This document shows, piece by piece, positions 49,014 through 57,425 of a stretch of DNA of 64,000 nt. The translations under genes and the position numbers were made by a program. Position 1 is the first letter of the stretch. Each line of letters starts with the position of its first letter. This DNA is from an uncultured Clostridia bacterium (GTDB lineage: Bacteria > Bacillota > Clostridia > Oscillospirales > Ruminococcaceae). The stretch is from contig CALWNQ010000001.1 of the NCBI GenBank assembly GCA_944382875.1, positions 235,843-299,842 of the forward strand, read 5' to 3'. The notes beneath the pieces were generated by a model. The model was given only the letters and a program-made list of their open reading frames with translations. It was not told the origin of the DNA and searched no databases.

Positions 49014-50420
49014 ATGGTTTTTTCCAGTATCACCTTTTTGTATGTATTCCTTGCCGTGGTGCTGTTTTTGTACTACATTTTCCCGTACCGCCGCAAAAAC
49101 ATCATCCTGATGGCTTCTGGCTTCCTGTTTTATGCCTGGGGCGAACCGCTTTACGTCTTTCTGATGCTTTTTTCCACCCTGCTCGACTACACCGCCGGCC
49201 GGGTCATGGACCATTGGAAGGAAAACCCCCGCATCCGCAAGGCCGCACTGCTCACTTCGGTCATCATCAACCTTTCGCTGCTGGCCGTCTTCAAATACAG
49301 CTCCTTTCTGGTGGACAACATCAACGCGCTGTTTGGCCTGAACCTTTTCAACCCGGATCTGCCGCTCCCGATCGGTATTTCGTTCTATACCTTCCAGAGC
49401 ATGTCCTACACCATCGACCTCTACCGCGGCGACACCAAAATGCAGCGAAACTATATCAACTACGCCGCCTACGTCTGCATGTTCCCGCAGCTGGTAGCCG
49501 GCCCCATCGTGCGGTATGACGATGTGGCGGCTGAACTGGAACACCGCACCATTTCGCTCGAAAAGATCGGGCAGGGCGCATTCCTGTTCAGCATCGGCCT
49601 TGCCAAAAAAGTCCTGATAGCCAACAACATCGGCCCGCTCTGGACCGGCATCAAGGAAGCTGTCACCGCCGGGCAGTCCGTTCCCGCCGTCACGGCGTGG
49701 CTGGGGATTCTGGCCTTTACCTTTCAGATTTACTTTGACTTTTCCGGCTACTCCGATATGGCAAAAGGAATGGGCTCCATGCTGGGCTTTACCTTCCCCG
49801 ACAACTTCCACCATCCTTATACCGCCAAATCCATTACCGATTTCTGGCGCCGGTGGCATATGACCCTCAGCTCCTGGTTCAAGAGCTATGTGTATATCCC
49901 ACTTGGCGGCAACCGGCACGGCACACTGAAAACCATCCGCAATCTGCTCATCACCTGGATGCTCACCGGCTTCTGGCACGGCGCAAGCTGGAATTTCCTG
50001 ATGTGGGGCCTTTATTTCGGGCTGCTGCTCATTCTGGAAAAGTTTGTGCTGGGCAAATATCTGGAAAAACTCCCCGCAGCGCTGCGGCATACCTACGCGT
50101 TCCTGCTGGTCGTGTTCGGATGGGTATTCTTTGAGATGGAAACACCGGCGCTCATCGGCCGCTTTTTCCGGGCAATGGCCGGTTCGGGCGGATTTGCCAA
50201 CACCTATTCGGTCTATCTGCTGTCCACCTTTGCCATCCTGCTTATCATCTGCATCCTGGCAAGCGGCGGCTGGATCACCCGCCTGTTCCAGAAAGCCGAA
50301 GCGCGTTTCCCCACCGCTCTGAGCATCTGCAAACCGGTCTGGATTGTGGCCGTGATTATCGCCAGCACCGCATTCCTGGTTAACTCCACCTATAACCCGT
50401 TCCTGTACCTGCGATTCTAA
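49014..50420 (+). CDS. MBOAT family O-acyltransferase (AlgI/PatA type)
   Basis: A 468-residue membrane protein with about ten hydrophobic segments. The MBOAT signature appears as SFYTFQSMSYTIDLYRG, FPQLVAGPIVRYDDV and WRRWHMTLSSWFKSYVYIPLGGNRHG, with the catalytic histidine in LTGFWHGASWNFLMWG near residue 320. Such proteins move acetyl groups across the membrane onto alginate, peptidoglycan or other cell-surface polysaccharides. The next gene encodes an AlgX/AlgJ-like protein that would complete transfer outside. Start ATG follows AAGGAG by eight bases. Confidence 0.93.
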   Translation: MVFSSITFLYVFLAVVLFLYYIFPYRRKNIILMASGFLFYAWGEPLYVFLMLFSTLLDYTAGRVMDHWKENPRIRKAALLTSVIINLSLLAVFKYSSFLVDNINALFGLNLFNPDLPLPIGISFYTFQSMSYTIDLYRGDTKMQRNYINYAAYVCMFPQLVAGPIVRYDDVAAELEHRTISLEKIGQGAFLFSIGLAKKVLIANNIGPLWTGIKEAVTAGQSVPAVTAWLGILAFTFQIYFDFSGYSDMAKGMGSMLGFTFPDNFHHPYTAKSITDFWRRWHMTLSSWFKSYVYIPLGGNRHGTLKTIRNLLITWMLTGFWHGASWNFLMWGLYFGLLLILEKFVLGKYLEKLPAALRHTYAFLLVVFGWVFFEMETPALIGRFFRAMAGSGGFANTYSVYLLSTFAILLIICILASGGWITRLFQKAEARFPTALSICKPVWIVAVIIASTAFLVNSTYNPFLYLRF

Positions 50421-50432
50421 GGAGGCTTTCCC

Positions 50433-51587
50433 GTGAAAGAAAAATTCAAACTCACACCGGCCCGCATCTCCGGGGCACTCTTTCTGCTGCTGGTATTTTT
50501 GGGGCCGATCCTGATTTTCGGGGTGCCAAAGCCTTCTTTTTCCGAGGACGAAAATAAAAAGCTCGCCAGCTTCCCGAAATTCAGCGCCGAAACCATCCTC
50601 GACAAAAGCTTTATGAACGATTTTGAAACCTATTCGGCCGACCATTTCCCGTGGCGTTCCGGCTGGATCGGGATGCAGACTCGGATGCTGCTCGCCATGG
50701 GCCAGAAAGAAATCAACGGGGTTTATATTCTCCCGGACCGGCTGGTTCAGAAGATCGACGAACCGGACCCCAAAATCCTCCAGAATTCGATTGAAGCGAT
50801 GAACACCTTTGCCCAGCGGTTCGGCGGCAGCACCTATCTCATGCTGGTTCCCACCGCGGCGGAAATCTACCGCAGCGAACTGCCCACCGGCGCACCCACG
50901 CTGATGGAAAAGGACGTCATCGACCAGGTGTACAGCTCCGTTTCCCAGATCAGCACCGTGGACGTTTACTCCGCCCTCACCGCCAACCGGGACAGCAACA
51001 TCTACTACCGTTCCGACCACCACTGGACCTCCCGCGGCGCCCACATCGGGTACAGCGCGCTCTCCAACCAGCTCGGCTTCACCGCCGTGCCGCTCGACCT
51101 CTTCAATGTGGAGCACGCCAGCCACAGTTTCCGCGGTTCGCTGTACAGCAAGGTGATTTATGACGGAGTGGAGGCCGACACGATTGACATTTGTTCTTAT
51201 CCGGAAGGCCCCTCGGTCACCGGCGTTTCGATCTTTGACGGTCGGGAATGGACCGAGCATGACGGCCTTTACTTCCGCGAATATCTGGACAAAAAGGACA
51301 AATATTCAGTGTTCCTGGGGCAGAACGAGCCGATTGTCACCATCAAAACGGACGCTCCCACCGAAAACCGCCTGATTATCTTCAAAGATTCCTACTCCCA
51401 CTCGCTGGCGCCGTTCCTGGCGCTGCATTACAGCGAGATCACTCTGGTCGACCTTCGGTATCTGAAAAGCTCCTTTGAGAATGAAATCGACCTCAGCCGG
51501 TATGACCAGGCGCTCTTCTGCTACAACATCAACAACTTTATTACCGAAGACTATATCAAGCTGGTAAATCTTTCGCCAAAGTCCTAA
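50433..51587 (+). CDS. AlgX/DHHW-family polysaccharide O-acetyltransferase-like protein
   Basis: A 384-residue protein with an N-terminal membrane anchor (about residues 14-32) and an extracellular SGNH-hydrolase-like domain. Conserved blocks are FSEDENKKLASFPKFS, FETYSADHFPWRSGW, IYYRSDHHWTSRGA (the DHHW box that names the family, about residues 189-203) and IFKDSYSHSLAPFLALHY (the catalytic serine region near 313-330). It probably acetylates an exopolysaccharide with the acetyl group supplied by the MBOAT protein 12 bases upstream. The start is GTG, seven bases after AAGGAGG. A strong terminator follows. Confidence 0.88.
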   Translation: MKEKFKLTPARISGALFLLLVFLGPILIFGVPKPSFSEDENKKLASFPKFSAETILDKSFMNDFETYSADHFPWRSGWIGMQTRMLLAMGQKEINGVYILPDRLVQKIDEPDPKILQNSIEAMNTFAQRFGGSTYLMLVPTAAEIYRSELPTGAPTLMEKDVIDQVYSSVSQISTVDVYSALTANRDSNIYYRSDHHWTSRGAHIGYSALSNQLGFTAVPLDLFNVEHASHSFRGSLYSKVIYDGVEADTIDICSYPEGPSVTGVSIFDGREWTEHDGLYFREYLDKKDKYSVFLGQNEPIVTIKTDAPTENRLIIFKDSYSHSLAPFLALHYSEITLVDLRYLKSSFENEIDLSRYDQALFCYNINNFITEDYIKLVNLSPKS

Positions 51588-51594
51588 AAAACCG

Positions 51595-51627
51595 AACGCC
51601 CTCCATCCGAAGATGGAGGGCGTTTAT
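51595..51627 (+). terminator. Terminator of the 41.2-51.6 kb gene row
   Basis: AACGCCCTCCATC and GATGGAGGGCGTT form a 13-pair stem around CGAA, followed by a short T-rich run. Confidence 0.88.
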
Positions 51628-51793
51628 TGTTCCGGTAAGCGCCGGGGGAAGGGAGCCTTCACCCGGGAAAAAGGGAAATGATGGTTCCAGCTCCCTTGCG
51701 CGCCGACCGGAAACAGCAAACAACGGCGCAGGGATCGCTCCATACGCCGCCGCAATCGTTTGATCTTGGTCAGCCCGCCGCATGTTTCCCCTC

Positions 51794-51822
51794 TTGCCAA
51801 ACATTTGAAAATGTTGTACAAT
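51794..51822 (+). promoter_or_regulatory. Promoter in the gene-free stretch 51.6-52.3 kb
   Basis: TTGCCA (51794-51799), 17 bases, TACAAT (51817-51822). No protein gene of normal size follows, so it should drive the structured RNA 51829-52063. Confidence 0.7.
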
Positions 51823-51828
51823 AAAGAA

Positions 51829-52063
51829 GCGGTGCAGCCTGGCTGTTGCATATGGTGCGCACTCACCTTATGTAGTCCTGGAGGATCTGTTCCATCCTTC
51901 GGGACACCGTATTTGCCATTCCCGTTTGCGGACAAATTAAAGGAGGAAATGCCCGCATTCTTATTATAAAGGATTCCGTTTTATTTTGCAAGTGATTTTC
52001 CATATTTACGGAAATTTTATGGATTCTGAAACGCTCCGGACGCCGCTGTCCGGGGCGTTTTTT
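51829..52063 (+). ncRNA. Candidate structured non-coding RNA
   Basis: From a strong promoter to a strong terminator (235 bases) there is no substantial reading frame. The first part can fold as a junction closed by GCGGTG (51829-51834) and CACCGT (51905-51910). Inside are GCATATGGTG/CACCTTATGT and a 12-pair stem GTCCTGGAGGAT (51875-51886)/ATCCTTCGGGAC (51894-51905). An AAAGGAGGAAATG with a six-codon frame MPAFLL follows near 51940-51969. I could not match it to 6S, SRP, tmRNA, RNase P or a known riboswitch from memory. It could also be a leader or a decayed element. Confidence 0.5.
52028..52063 (+). terminator. Terminator of the candidate RNA
   Basis: AAACGCTCCGGAC and GTCCGGGGCGTTT pair (one G-U) around GCCGCT and are followed by a T-run. 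Confidence 0.85.
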
Positions 52064-52066
52064 CAT

Positions 52067-52223
52067 TAAGGGAACCCTATCAAGGGGTTCCCTACGTCGA
52101 AACAGTCCACCGGACTGTTTCGCCTACCTTCCTGATCTTTTTTTATCATTAAGATTTCGTTTCCTGCGGGAAACGACCAAAGAGCTTCGCTCTCTGGACT
52201 CTCACAAGCTTTTGAAAAAGCTT
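52067..52223. repeat. Row of short palindromes, probable dispersed repeat remnant
   Basis: Five hairpins follow one another: AGGGAACCC/GGGGTTCCC (about 52068-52093), CGAAACAGTCC/GGACTGTTTCG (52098-52122), CGTTTC/GAAACG (about 52158-52178), AGAGC/GCTCT (about 52180-52192) and AAGCTTTT/AAAGCTT (about 52204-52222). Such runs between genes resemble REP/MITE-like elements. No copy is seen elsewhere in this window. Confidence 0.5.
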
Positions 52224-52240
52224 GACCAAAACTTTTGATG

Positions 52241-52272
52241 CAAAAAAAATCCCGGACACCAGCGGTATCCGG
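52241..52272 (-). terminator. Terminator of the PRTase gene
   Basis: On the minus strand CCCGGATACC and GGTGTCCGGG pair around GCT, followed by ATTTTTTTT. Confidence 0.88.
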
Positions 52273-52282
52273 GGTGTTTTGT

Positions 52283-52822
52283 TTAATCGTGCGGGAAAAG
52301 GGGTAGCTTTTCCAGGAAGATGATATCTTTCCGGTCGGCGGCGTCGCCCTCGGCAAGGACGGCTGCCTGTCCGACAATCTGGCCGCCGGCTTTTTTCACC
52401 AGTTCGTCCAGCGCCAACAGCGATTCGCCGGTGCTGATAACGTCGTCCACCACGACAATCCGCCTACCTTTCATCATATCCACTTCATCCTGTCCCAGAT
52501 ACAGCTTTTGGGTGTGCTGGGTGGTGATGGAATTGACGGTGACTTCAATCGGGTTGCGGGTGTAAACCTTGACGCTCTTGCGGGCGACAATGTAGGGAAT
52601 CCCCGTCTGGCGGGACATTTCATATGCCAGCGGGATGCCTTTGGTTTCGGCAGTGATGATGATATCACATTCCGGAATCTTCTTTGCCAGCTCTTTTGCG
52701 CAGGCCACTGTCATTTCTACATCGGAAAACATGACAAAGGCAGCGATATCCAGCTTGTCACTGACTGCGCAGAGGGGCAGCTGCCGGGTAAGTCCGGCAA
52801 CATGCAGGGTATAGTACTCCAT
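52283..52822 (-). CDS. Phosphoribosyltransferase (adenine PRT-like)
   Basis: A 179-residue type I PRTase. IVVVDDVISTGESLLAL near residue 116 binds PRPP, and the N-terminal half has CDIIITAETKGIPLAYEMSRQTG with the conserved lysine or arginine of the APRT/XPRT group. Substrate is probably a purine base; it is not the same as xpt at 6.3-6.9 kb. The start was set at the ATG after AAAGGAGG; ten upstream codons were excluded. It stands alone between the repeat row and the HIT gene. Confidence 0.85.
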   Translation of the reverse strand: MEYYTLHVAGLTRQLPLCAVSDKLDIAAFVMFSDVEMTVACAKELAKKIPECDIIITAETKGIPLAYEMSRQTGIPYIVARKSVKVYTRNPIEVTVNSITTQHTQKLYLGQDEVDMMKGRRIVVVDDVISTGESLLALDELVKKAGGQIVGQAAVLAEGDAADRKDIIFLEKLPLFPHD

Positions 52823-52903
52823 AAAGAAACCTCCTTTATGCAGAGGGATCACATTTCATTTTGAATACTGTTTCGCCACAGCCAACAGAGGAGAATCCTA
52901 CCG

Positions 52904-52929
52904 AAACGCCGCGTTTATCGCGGCGTTTT
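52904..52929 (-). terminator. Hairpin after the HIT gene
   Basis: AAACGCCGCG and CGCGGCGTTT pair around TTTAT; only a short T-run follows on either strand. Confidence 0.6.
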
Positions 52930-52985
52930 CTGCGGTAAAACAGTGGCTGTGCGGCCGCGTCGACTTGTCCGCCCGGACACCGGGT

Positions 52986-53324
52986 TTAGCCGGGAGGCCA
53001 GGAAAGCAGACGTCCGGCCAGCACATGGAAGTGCAGATGCCCAACCGTCTGGCCGCCGTCCTCGCCGCAGTTGGAAACGACACGGTATCCGTGGTCGAGT
53101 CCAAGCTCTTTGGCAAGTTTCGCAATCACTGCATAAATTTTGCCGACAACGGCGCAGTTTTCTTCGGTGATCGCATCCGGCCCGGTGATATGCTGTTTGG
53201 GGATGACAAGGAAGTGGGTGGGCGCTTTGGGATCGATGTCGTAAAACGCCAGCACGTCCTCATCCTCATAAATCTTCTTGCTGGGAATTTCCCCGGCAAT
53301 GATTCTGCAGAACAGGCAATCCAT
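52986..53324 (-). CDS. HIT-family nucleotide hydrolase
   Basis: A 112-residue protein of the Hint/HinT type. CLFCRIIAGEIPSKKIYEDEDVLAFYDI (read in parts) opens it and HLHFHVLAGR near residues 96-105 is the catalytic histidine triad. Such enzymes hydrolyse nucleoside phosphoramidates. The ATG follows AAAGGAGG by nine bases. Family is certain; physiological role unknown. Confidence 0.95.
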   Translation of the reverse strand: MDCLFCRIIAGEIPSKKIYEDEDVLAFYDIDPKAPTHFLVIPKQHITGPDAITEENCAVVGKIYAVIAKLAKELGLDHGYRVVSNCGEDGGQTVGHLHFHVLAGRLLSWPPG

Positions 53325-53367
53325 TTTTCAATCCTCCTTTCGCTGCGGAAAATCCGCGAACAGTTGA

Positions 53368-54297
53368 TTATACAATTCCTTTGGCAAACAAATTATCCTT
53401 CCCCATCCCGCAGACATAGGGATTCTGGTCATAGATATGACAAAAATCCAAAAACGCGGCCCGCTGTTCGGGATCGTTCATGATTTTCCGCAGGATTTCG
53501 TTGGGAATAGTGCGGGCATAAGCACCCGGCCCCGCAAGCCGAATCTCCCGGACGCCGTTTTTCCGCAGGATTTGTTCCAGCTCATCCGGAAGAAAGGCAT
53601 AGGTAATCGGCCAGGGCGATTCGCCCCTTTCATAGGCTTCGATTTCCTGCTGCCCGCCCAGCAGGCCGGTTTTCAGCATCTCCATGCAGGCAGATTCATG
53701 AAAGGAAAAACCATCCACCATATTCTGCACGTTGGAAATGCACCACTGCACCCATGGGTCATCACTGTTATCGTCCAAAATAAACTGGTTTTTCTGGAGC
53801 GGATTGGCTAGATAGGGGAGAGACCCCAGCCGGCTGGACACACTCAGCATGATCCGCTTTTTGCAGATACGTACCAGATTTGCAATGACGGCTTCCTGGT
53901 TGGGCCAGGTGTAGGAAATCGGGGAGTCAAAGCTCATAACAAGGTCGAAGGAGCGATTAGAAAAGCCGGACAGATCTTCAAGCGCACCTTTTACAAAGGT
54001 GATCCTGTCAGCAACGCCCTCTTTCTGGGCAAGTTCCGCCGCCTTGTCGAGCATGGGCTGAGAGATGTCAAAGTGGGTCACCCGGCAGCCTTGTTTTGCA
54101 AGCAGGATGGAGAAGCGCCCGGAACCGCCGCCGCCGTCAAACACTGTTTCAATCCCGTCCAGGTTGGAAAGCAGTTCTTTTTCGATGTGGCTTTTCTGCA
54201 CAATATCATCGATAAAGGTCTGTTCCCGAACGGCTTCCCGTTCGCCTTTGTCGGGGAGATTCCAGTGCCGTTCGGCAATTTTCTGGCTGTAATCCAT
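53368..54297 (-). CDS. SAM-dependent class I methyltransferase
   Basis: A 309-residue cytosolic protein with motif I VFDGGGGSGRFSILLA near residue 52 and VTHFDISQPMLDKA carrying the ribose-binding aspartate. The C-terminal part (FLPDELEQILRKNGVREIRLAG) looks like a substrate cap. The substrate is not evident; small molecules or quinone/tetrapyrrole-like compounds are possible. It lies 32 bases downstream of alaS on the same strand and may share its transcript. AAAGGAGG precedes the ATG. Confidence 0.88.
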   Translation of the reverse strand: MDYSQKIAERHWNLPDKGEREAVREQTFIDDIVQKSHIEKELLSNLDGIETVFDGGGGSGRFSILLAKQGCRVTHFDISQPMLDKAAELAQKEGVADRITFVKGALEDLSGFSNRSFDLVMSFDSPISYTWPNQEAVIANLVRICKKRIMLSVSSRLGSLPYLANPLQKNQFILDDNSDDPWVQWCISNVQNMVDGFSFHESACMEMLKTGLLGGQQEIEAYERGESPWPITYAFLPDELEQILRKNGVREIRLAGPGAYARTIPNEILRKIMNDPEQRAAFLDFCHIYDQNPYVCGMGKDNLFAKGIV

Positions 54298-54329
54298 CGC
54301 GTTTTCCTCCTTTTTGCAGAAGAATGACC

Positions 54330-56969
54330 TTATTTGTCCGTCATGCCTTTGACGAGATCGTCGAGCATGGCCAGTGCTTCGTCGACTTTAAAGGTATCGC
54401 CGACACCGCCCATTGCGGAGTCGGGGCGTCCGCCGCCCTTACCGCCGGTAACAGCGCAAACTTCTTTGATGATCTTGCCAGCATGGACGCCGGCTTTGAC
54501 CGCATCAGGACCTGCCACACAGTAGAAGTTCTGTTTCTCCTCGGTGCCGCCGCAGAGCAGCGCGCAGATGGACGGCTCTTTGTCCCGGAGCTTGTCGCCC
54601 ATGGTGCGAAGCATTTCGGGAGTCATGCCGCTCATCAAGGCGGACAGCAGCACAACACCGTTGACGCGCTGCGCGTTCTGGAGCAGTTCGCCGGTGCGGT
54701 TGGCAGCCAGTTTGCTGTTGAGCATTGCAATGTCGCGTTCTTTATCTTTCAGTTCCGCCATAACAGTTTCGCAGCGTTTGACGAGTTCGCCGGTGCTCTG
54801 GAGTTTCAGCGCAGCCGCGGCTTCGACAATCGTTTTGTTCAGGCTGTCCACCATGCCAAGGAAGCTCAAGCCGGTCACAGCCTCGATCCGGCGAACACCC
54901 GCCGCAACCGAGCTTTCGGAAACAATCTTAAAGAGGCCGAGTTCTCCGGTGTTCTTGACATGAGTACCGCCGCAGAGTTCCATCGAGAAGCCGGGGATTT
55001 CCACCACGCGGACAACATCGCCGTATTTTTCGGAAAACAGCGCCATCGCGCCTTTGGCACGGGCTTCGTCAATGCCGCACTCGTAATTTTGCACCGGGAT
55101 GCAGGCCATGATCTTTTCGTTGATGATTTCCTCAATGCGGCGGAGCTCAGCAGGAGTGACTGCCTCAAAATGGGTGAAGTCAAAACGGGTCATGTGATCG
55201 TCTACCAGCTGACCGGCCTGATGCACATGATCACCCAGCACCTCACGAAGTGCCGCCTGCAGCAGGTGGGCAGCCGTGTGGCTGCGCATGATGGATTTCC
55301 GGCGGTCCGCATCAACAGAAGCGGTAACTTTGGCGCCGTTTTCCATGTTGCCCTCTTCCACATAGCCGATGTGAAGGATCTGTCCGCCGGGAGTCTTTTT
55401 CATCCGGGTGACACGAACAATGCCGCTGCCAGTCGAGATTGTACCTTCATCGGAAACCTGTCCACCGCTTTCGGTATAGAAGGGAGTTTTATCCAAAACC
55501 AGGACGACTTCCTGTCCCTCGGAAGCGGAATCCACCGCTTTTCCGTCAATAATCAAGCCTTTGACTTCGGCGTCGCAGGACATGGTTTCGTAGCCGACAA
55601 ACTCACTCTTGCAGTCGGGAAGTTCCAGCTCTTCCTCAACCCAAGAGGAGCCGCCCTTGCTCAGGTAGTTGTCACGAGCGCGCTTTTTCTGCTCTTTCAT
55701 AAAGGCTTCAAAGCCCTCCAGGTCAACCTCGATTCCTTTTTCCTCCACGATTTCCCGTGTCAGGTCAATGGGGAAGCCATAGGTATCATACAAACGGAAA
55801 GCATCCTCGCCGGAAATCGAGCGGATTTCGTTGGTGGAAGCCTTATCGATCAGGTCGGCCAGCATATCCATGCCCTTGCCAATGGTGGCGTGGAACGCTT
55901 CTTCCTCGTTTTTGACCACTTTTTTAATATAATCCGCCTTTTCGGTCAGTTCCGGGTAAGCGGAAAGGTTTTCATGGGCAACCGTGTCCACAACCTGATA
56001 CAGGAACGGCTCGGTGATGCCCAGCAATCTGCCGTGGCGGGCAGCCCGACGAAGCAGTCGGCGAAGGACATAGCCGCGTCCGGAGTTAGAGGGCGAAACG
56101 CCGTCGCCAATCATAAAGGTAGTAGAGCGGATATGGTCGGTAATCACGCGCAGGGAAACATCAGTGCGATCATTTTCCTTATACGCCACATGGGCGATCT
56201 CGGAAATCTTTTTCATAATATTCTGAACGGTGTCCACCTCAAAGAGGTTGTCCACACCCTGCATAATGCAAGCCAGACGTTCCAGGCCCATCCCAGTGTC
56301 GATATTGGGCTTAGGCATCCGTTCATAATGGCCGTTGCCGTCCGAATCAAACTGGGAAAATACCAGGTTCCAGAATTCCACATAACGGTCGCAGTCACAG
56401 CCGACGCCGCAAGTGGGCTTGCCACAGCCATATTCGGGGCCGCGGTCGAAGTAAATCTCGGAGCAAGGTCCGCAGGGGCCGGAACCGTGCTCCCAGAAGT
56501 TGTCCTCCTTGCCGAGGCGGACAATACGGTTGGGATCTACTCCCACTTCCTTAGTCCAGATGTCAAACGCTTCATCGTCATCGAGATAAATGGTCACCCA
56601 CAAACGGTCTACCGGCAGTTCCAAAACCTCGGTAATAAACTCCCAAGCCCATTTGGTAGCCTCATGCTTGAAGTAATCGCCGAAAGAGAAGTTTCCCAGC
56701 ATCTCAAAGTAGGTGCCGTGGCGGGCGGTTTTGCCCACACGCTCGATATCGGGGGTGCGGATACATTTCTGGCAGGTGGTTACCCGGGTATTTGGGGGAG
56801 TTGCCTGCCCCAAAAAGTATTTTTTCAGCGGCGCCATGCCGGAGTTGATGAGCAGCAGGCTTTTATCGCCCTGGGGAATCAGATTGGCACTGGGCAGACG
56901 GGTGTGTCCTTTACTCTCAAAGAAGGACAGGAATTTTTCCCGCAGCTCATTTAAGCCGGTCCATTTCAC
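54330..56969 (-). CDS. alaS: Alanyl-tRNA synthetase
   Basis: An 879-residue class II aminoacyl-tRNA synthetase. MKWTGLNELREKFLSFFESKGH at the start and GDDSYFGAK-type class II motifs, for example TCQKCIRTPDIERVGKTARHGTYFEMLGNFSFG (seen in parts), are followed by the editing domain (HTAAHLLQAALREVLG, and CGGTHVKNTGELG with the zinc ligands) and the C-terminal DHHA1 domain. The start codon is GTG (56969), nine bases after AAAGGA; the frame is open further upstream but that part belongs to the T-box leader. Regulation by tRNA-Ala charge is expected from the T-box. Confidence 0.97.
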   Translation of the reverse strand: MKWTGLNELREKFLSFFESKGHTRLPSANLIPQGDKSLLLINSGMAPLKKYFLGQATPPNTRVTTCQKCIRTPDIERVGKTARHGTYFEMLGNFSFGDYFKHEATKWAWEFITEVLELPVDRLWVTIYLDDDEAFDIWTKEVGVDPNRIVRLGKEDNFWEHGSGPCGPCSEIYFDRGPEYGCGKPTCGVGCDCDRYVEFWNLVFSQFDSDGNGHYERMPKPNIDTGMGLERLACIMQGVDNLFEVDTVQNIMKKISEIAHVAYKENDRTDVSLRVITDHIRSTTFMIGDGVSPSNSGRGYVLRRLLRRAARHGRLLGITEPFLYQVVDTVAHENLSAYPELTEKADYIKKVVKNEEEAFHATIGKGMDMLADLIDKASTNEIRSISGEDAFRLYDTYGFPIDLTREIVEEKGIEVDLEGFEAFMKEQKKRARDNYLSKGGSSWVEEELELPDCKSEFVGYETMSCDAEVKGLIIDGKAVDSASEGQEVVLVLDKTPFYTESGGQVSDEGTISTGSGIVRVTRMKKTPGGQILHIGYVEEGNMENGAKVTASVDADRRKSIMRSHTAAHLLQAALREVLGDHVHQAGQLVDDHMTRFDFTHFEAVTPAELRRIEEIINEKIMACIPVQNYECGIDEARAKGAMALFSEKYGDVVRVVEIPGFSMELCGGTHVKNTGELGLFKIVSESSVAAGVRRIEAVTGLSFLGMVDSLNKTIVEAAAALKLQSTGELVKRCETVMAELKDKERDIAMLNSKLAANRTGELLQNAQRVNGVVLLSALMSGMTPEMLRTMGDKLRDKEPSICALLCGGTEEKQNFYCVAGPDAVKAGVHAGKIIKEVCAVTGGKGGGRPDSAMGGVGDTFKVDEALAMLDDLVKGMTDK

Positions 56970-57014
56970 GTTAAAATCATCCTTTCGTATTACAGCCCCA
57001 AAAACAGCCGCCCG

Positions 57015-57261
57015 GAAAAACAAAAAACTCCGCCCCAAAATATGGGACGAAGATTTCTCCGTGGTACCACCCAAATTGCACAGGAAACCCCATGCCGCTT
57101 GCTGTCCCGGTAACGGGGGACCGCCGCCGCAGATTATGCGGAGCTCCGGGCTGGCACCCATTCCAGCTTCCCGGACGCCTTGCAGCAAAACGGCATCCTC
57201 TCTGCAGAGAAGCATCTGGTCTGGTAAAACCCTTCTGCGCTGTTTTCAAGAATTCATATTT
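57015..57261 (-). promoter_or_regulatory. T-box leader of alaS
   Basis: On the minus strand the antiterminator core TGGGTGGTACCACGG (57073-57059) is present, followed by the terminator CTTCGTCCC/GGGGCGGAG and TTTTTTG (57052-57021). A stem I with the usual AGAGAGGATGCCG and TGCTGCAAGGC segments lies upstream. The specifier is not clear; GCT (57167-57165) and GCC (57155-57153) are candidates for alanine. It should read the charge of tRNA-Ala. Confidence 0.9.
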
Positions 57262-57267
57262 ATATTC

Positions 57268-57296
57268 AGTATAGCAAATCCCGCACCGCTTGTCAA
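57268..57296 (-). promoter_or_regulatory. Promoter of alaS
   Basis: On the minus strand TTGACA (57296-57291), 17 bases, TATACT (57273-57268). Confidence 0.88.
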
Positions 57297-57425
57297 CCAG
57301 ATTCCGCAGATTTTTCATTTCTAAACAGCCGATAGTTTCTGCATTTTTCACAAAAAAAGAGACAGCCTGTTTTCCCCAAAAACAGATCGTGCTATAATAA
57401 AGAAAAAACGAAAGCAGGCGGTTTG

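Noticed and set aside
48651..51260. Long open frame (869 codons) on the minus strand
   Set aside because: It lies antisense to the Toprim, helical, MBOAT and AlgX-like genes, which have clear motifs and ribosome-binding sites. Its own translation is His/Gln/Gly-rich without domains, typical of a shadow frame.
51955..51972. Six-codon peptide MPAFLL in the candidate RNA as a gene
   Set aside because: The AAAGGAGG is only two bases from the ATG, too close for normal initiation, and the peptide has no other support.
54324..56954. Long open frame (876 codons) on the plus strand
   Set aside because: Fully antisense to alaS; composition is that of a mirror frame and no ribosome-binding site precedes it.
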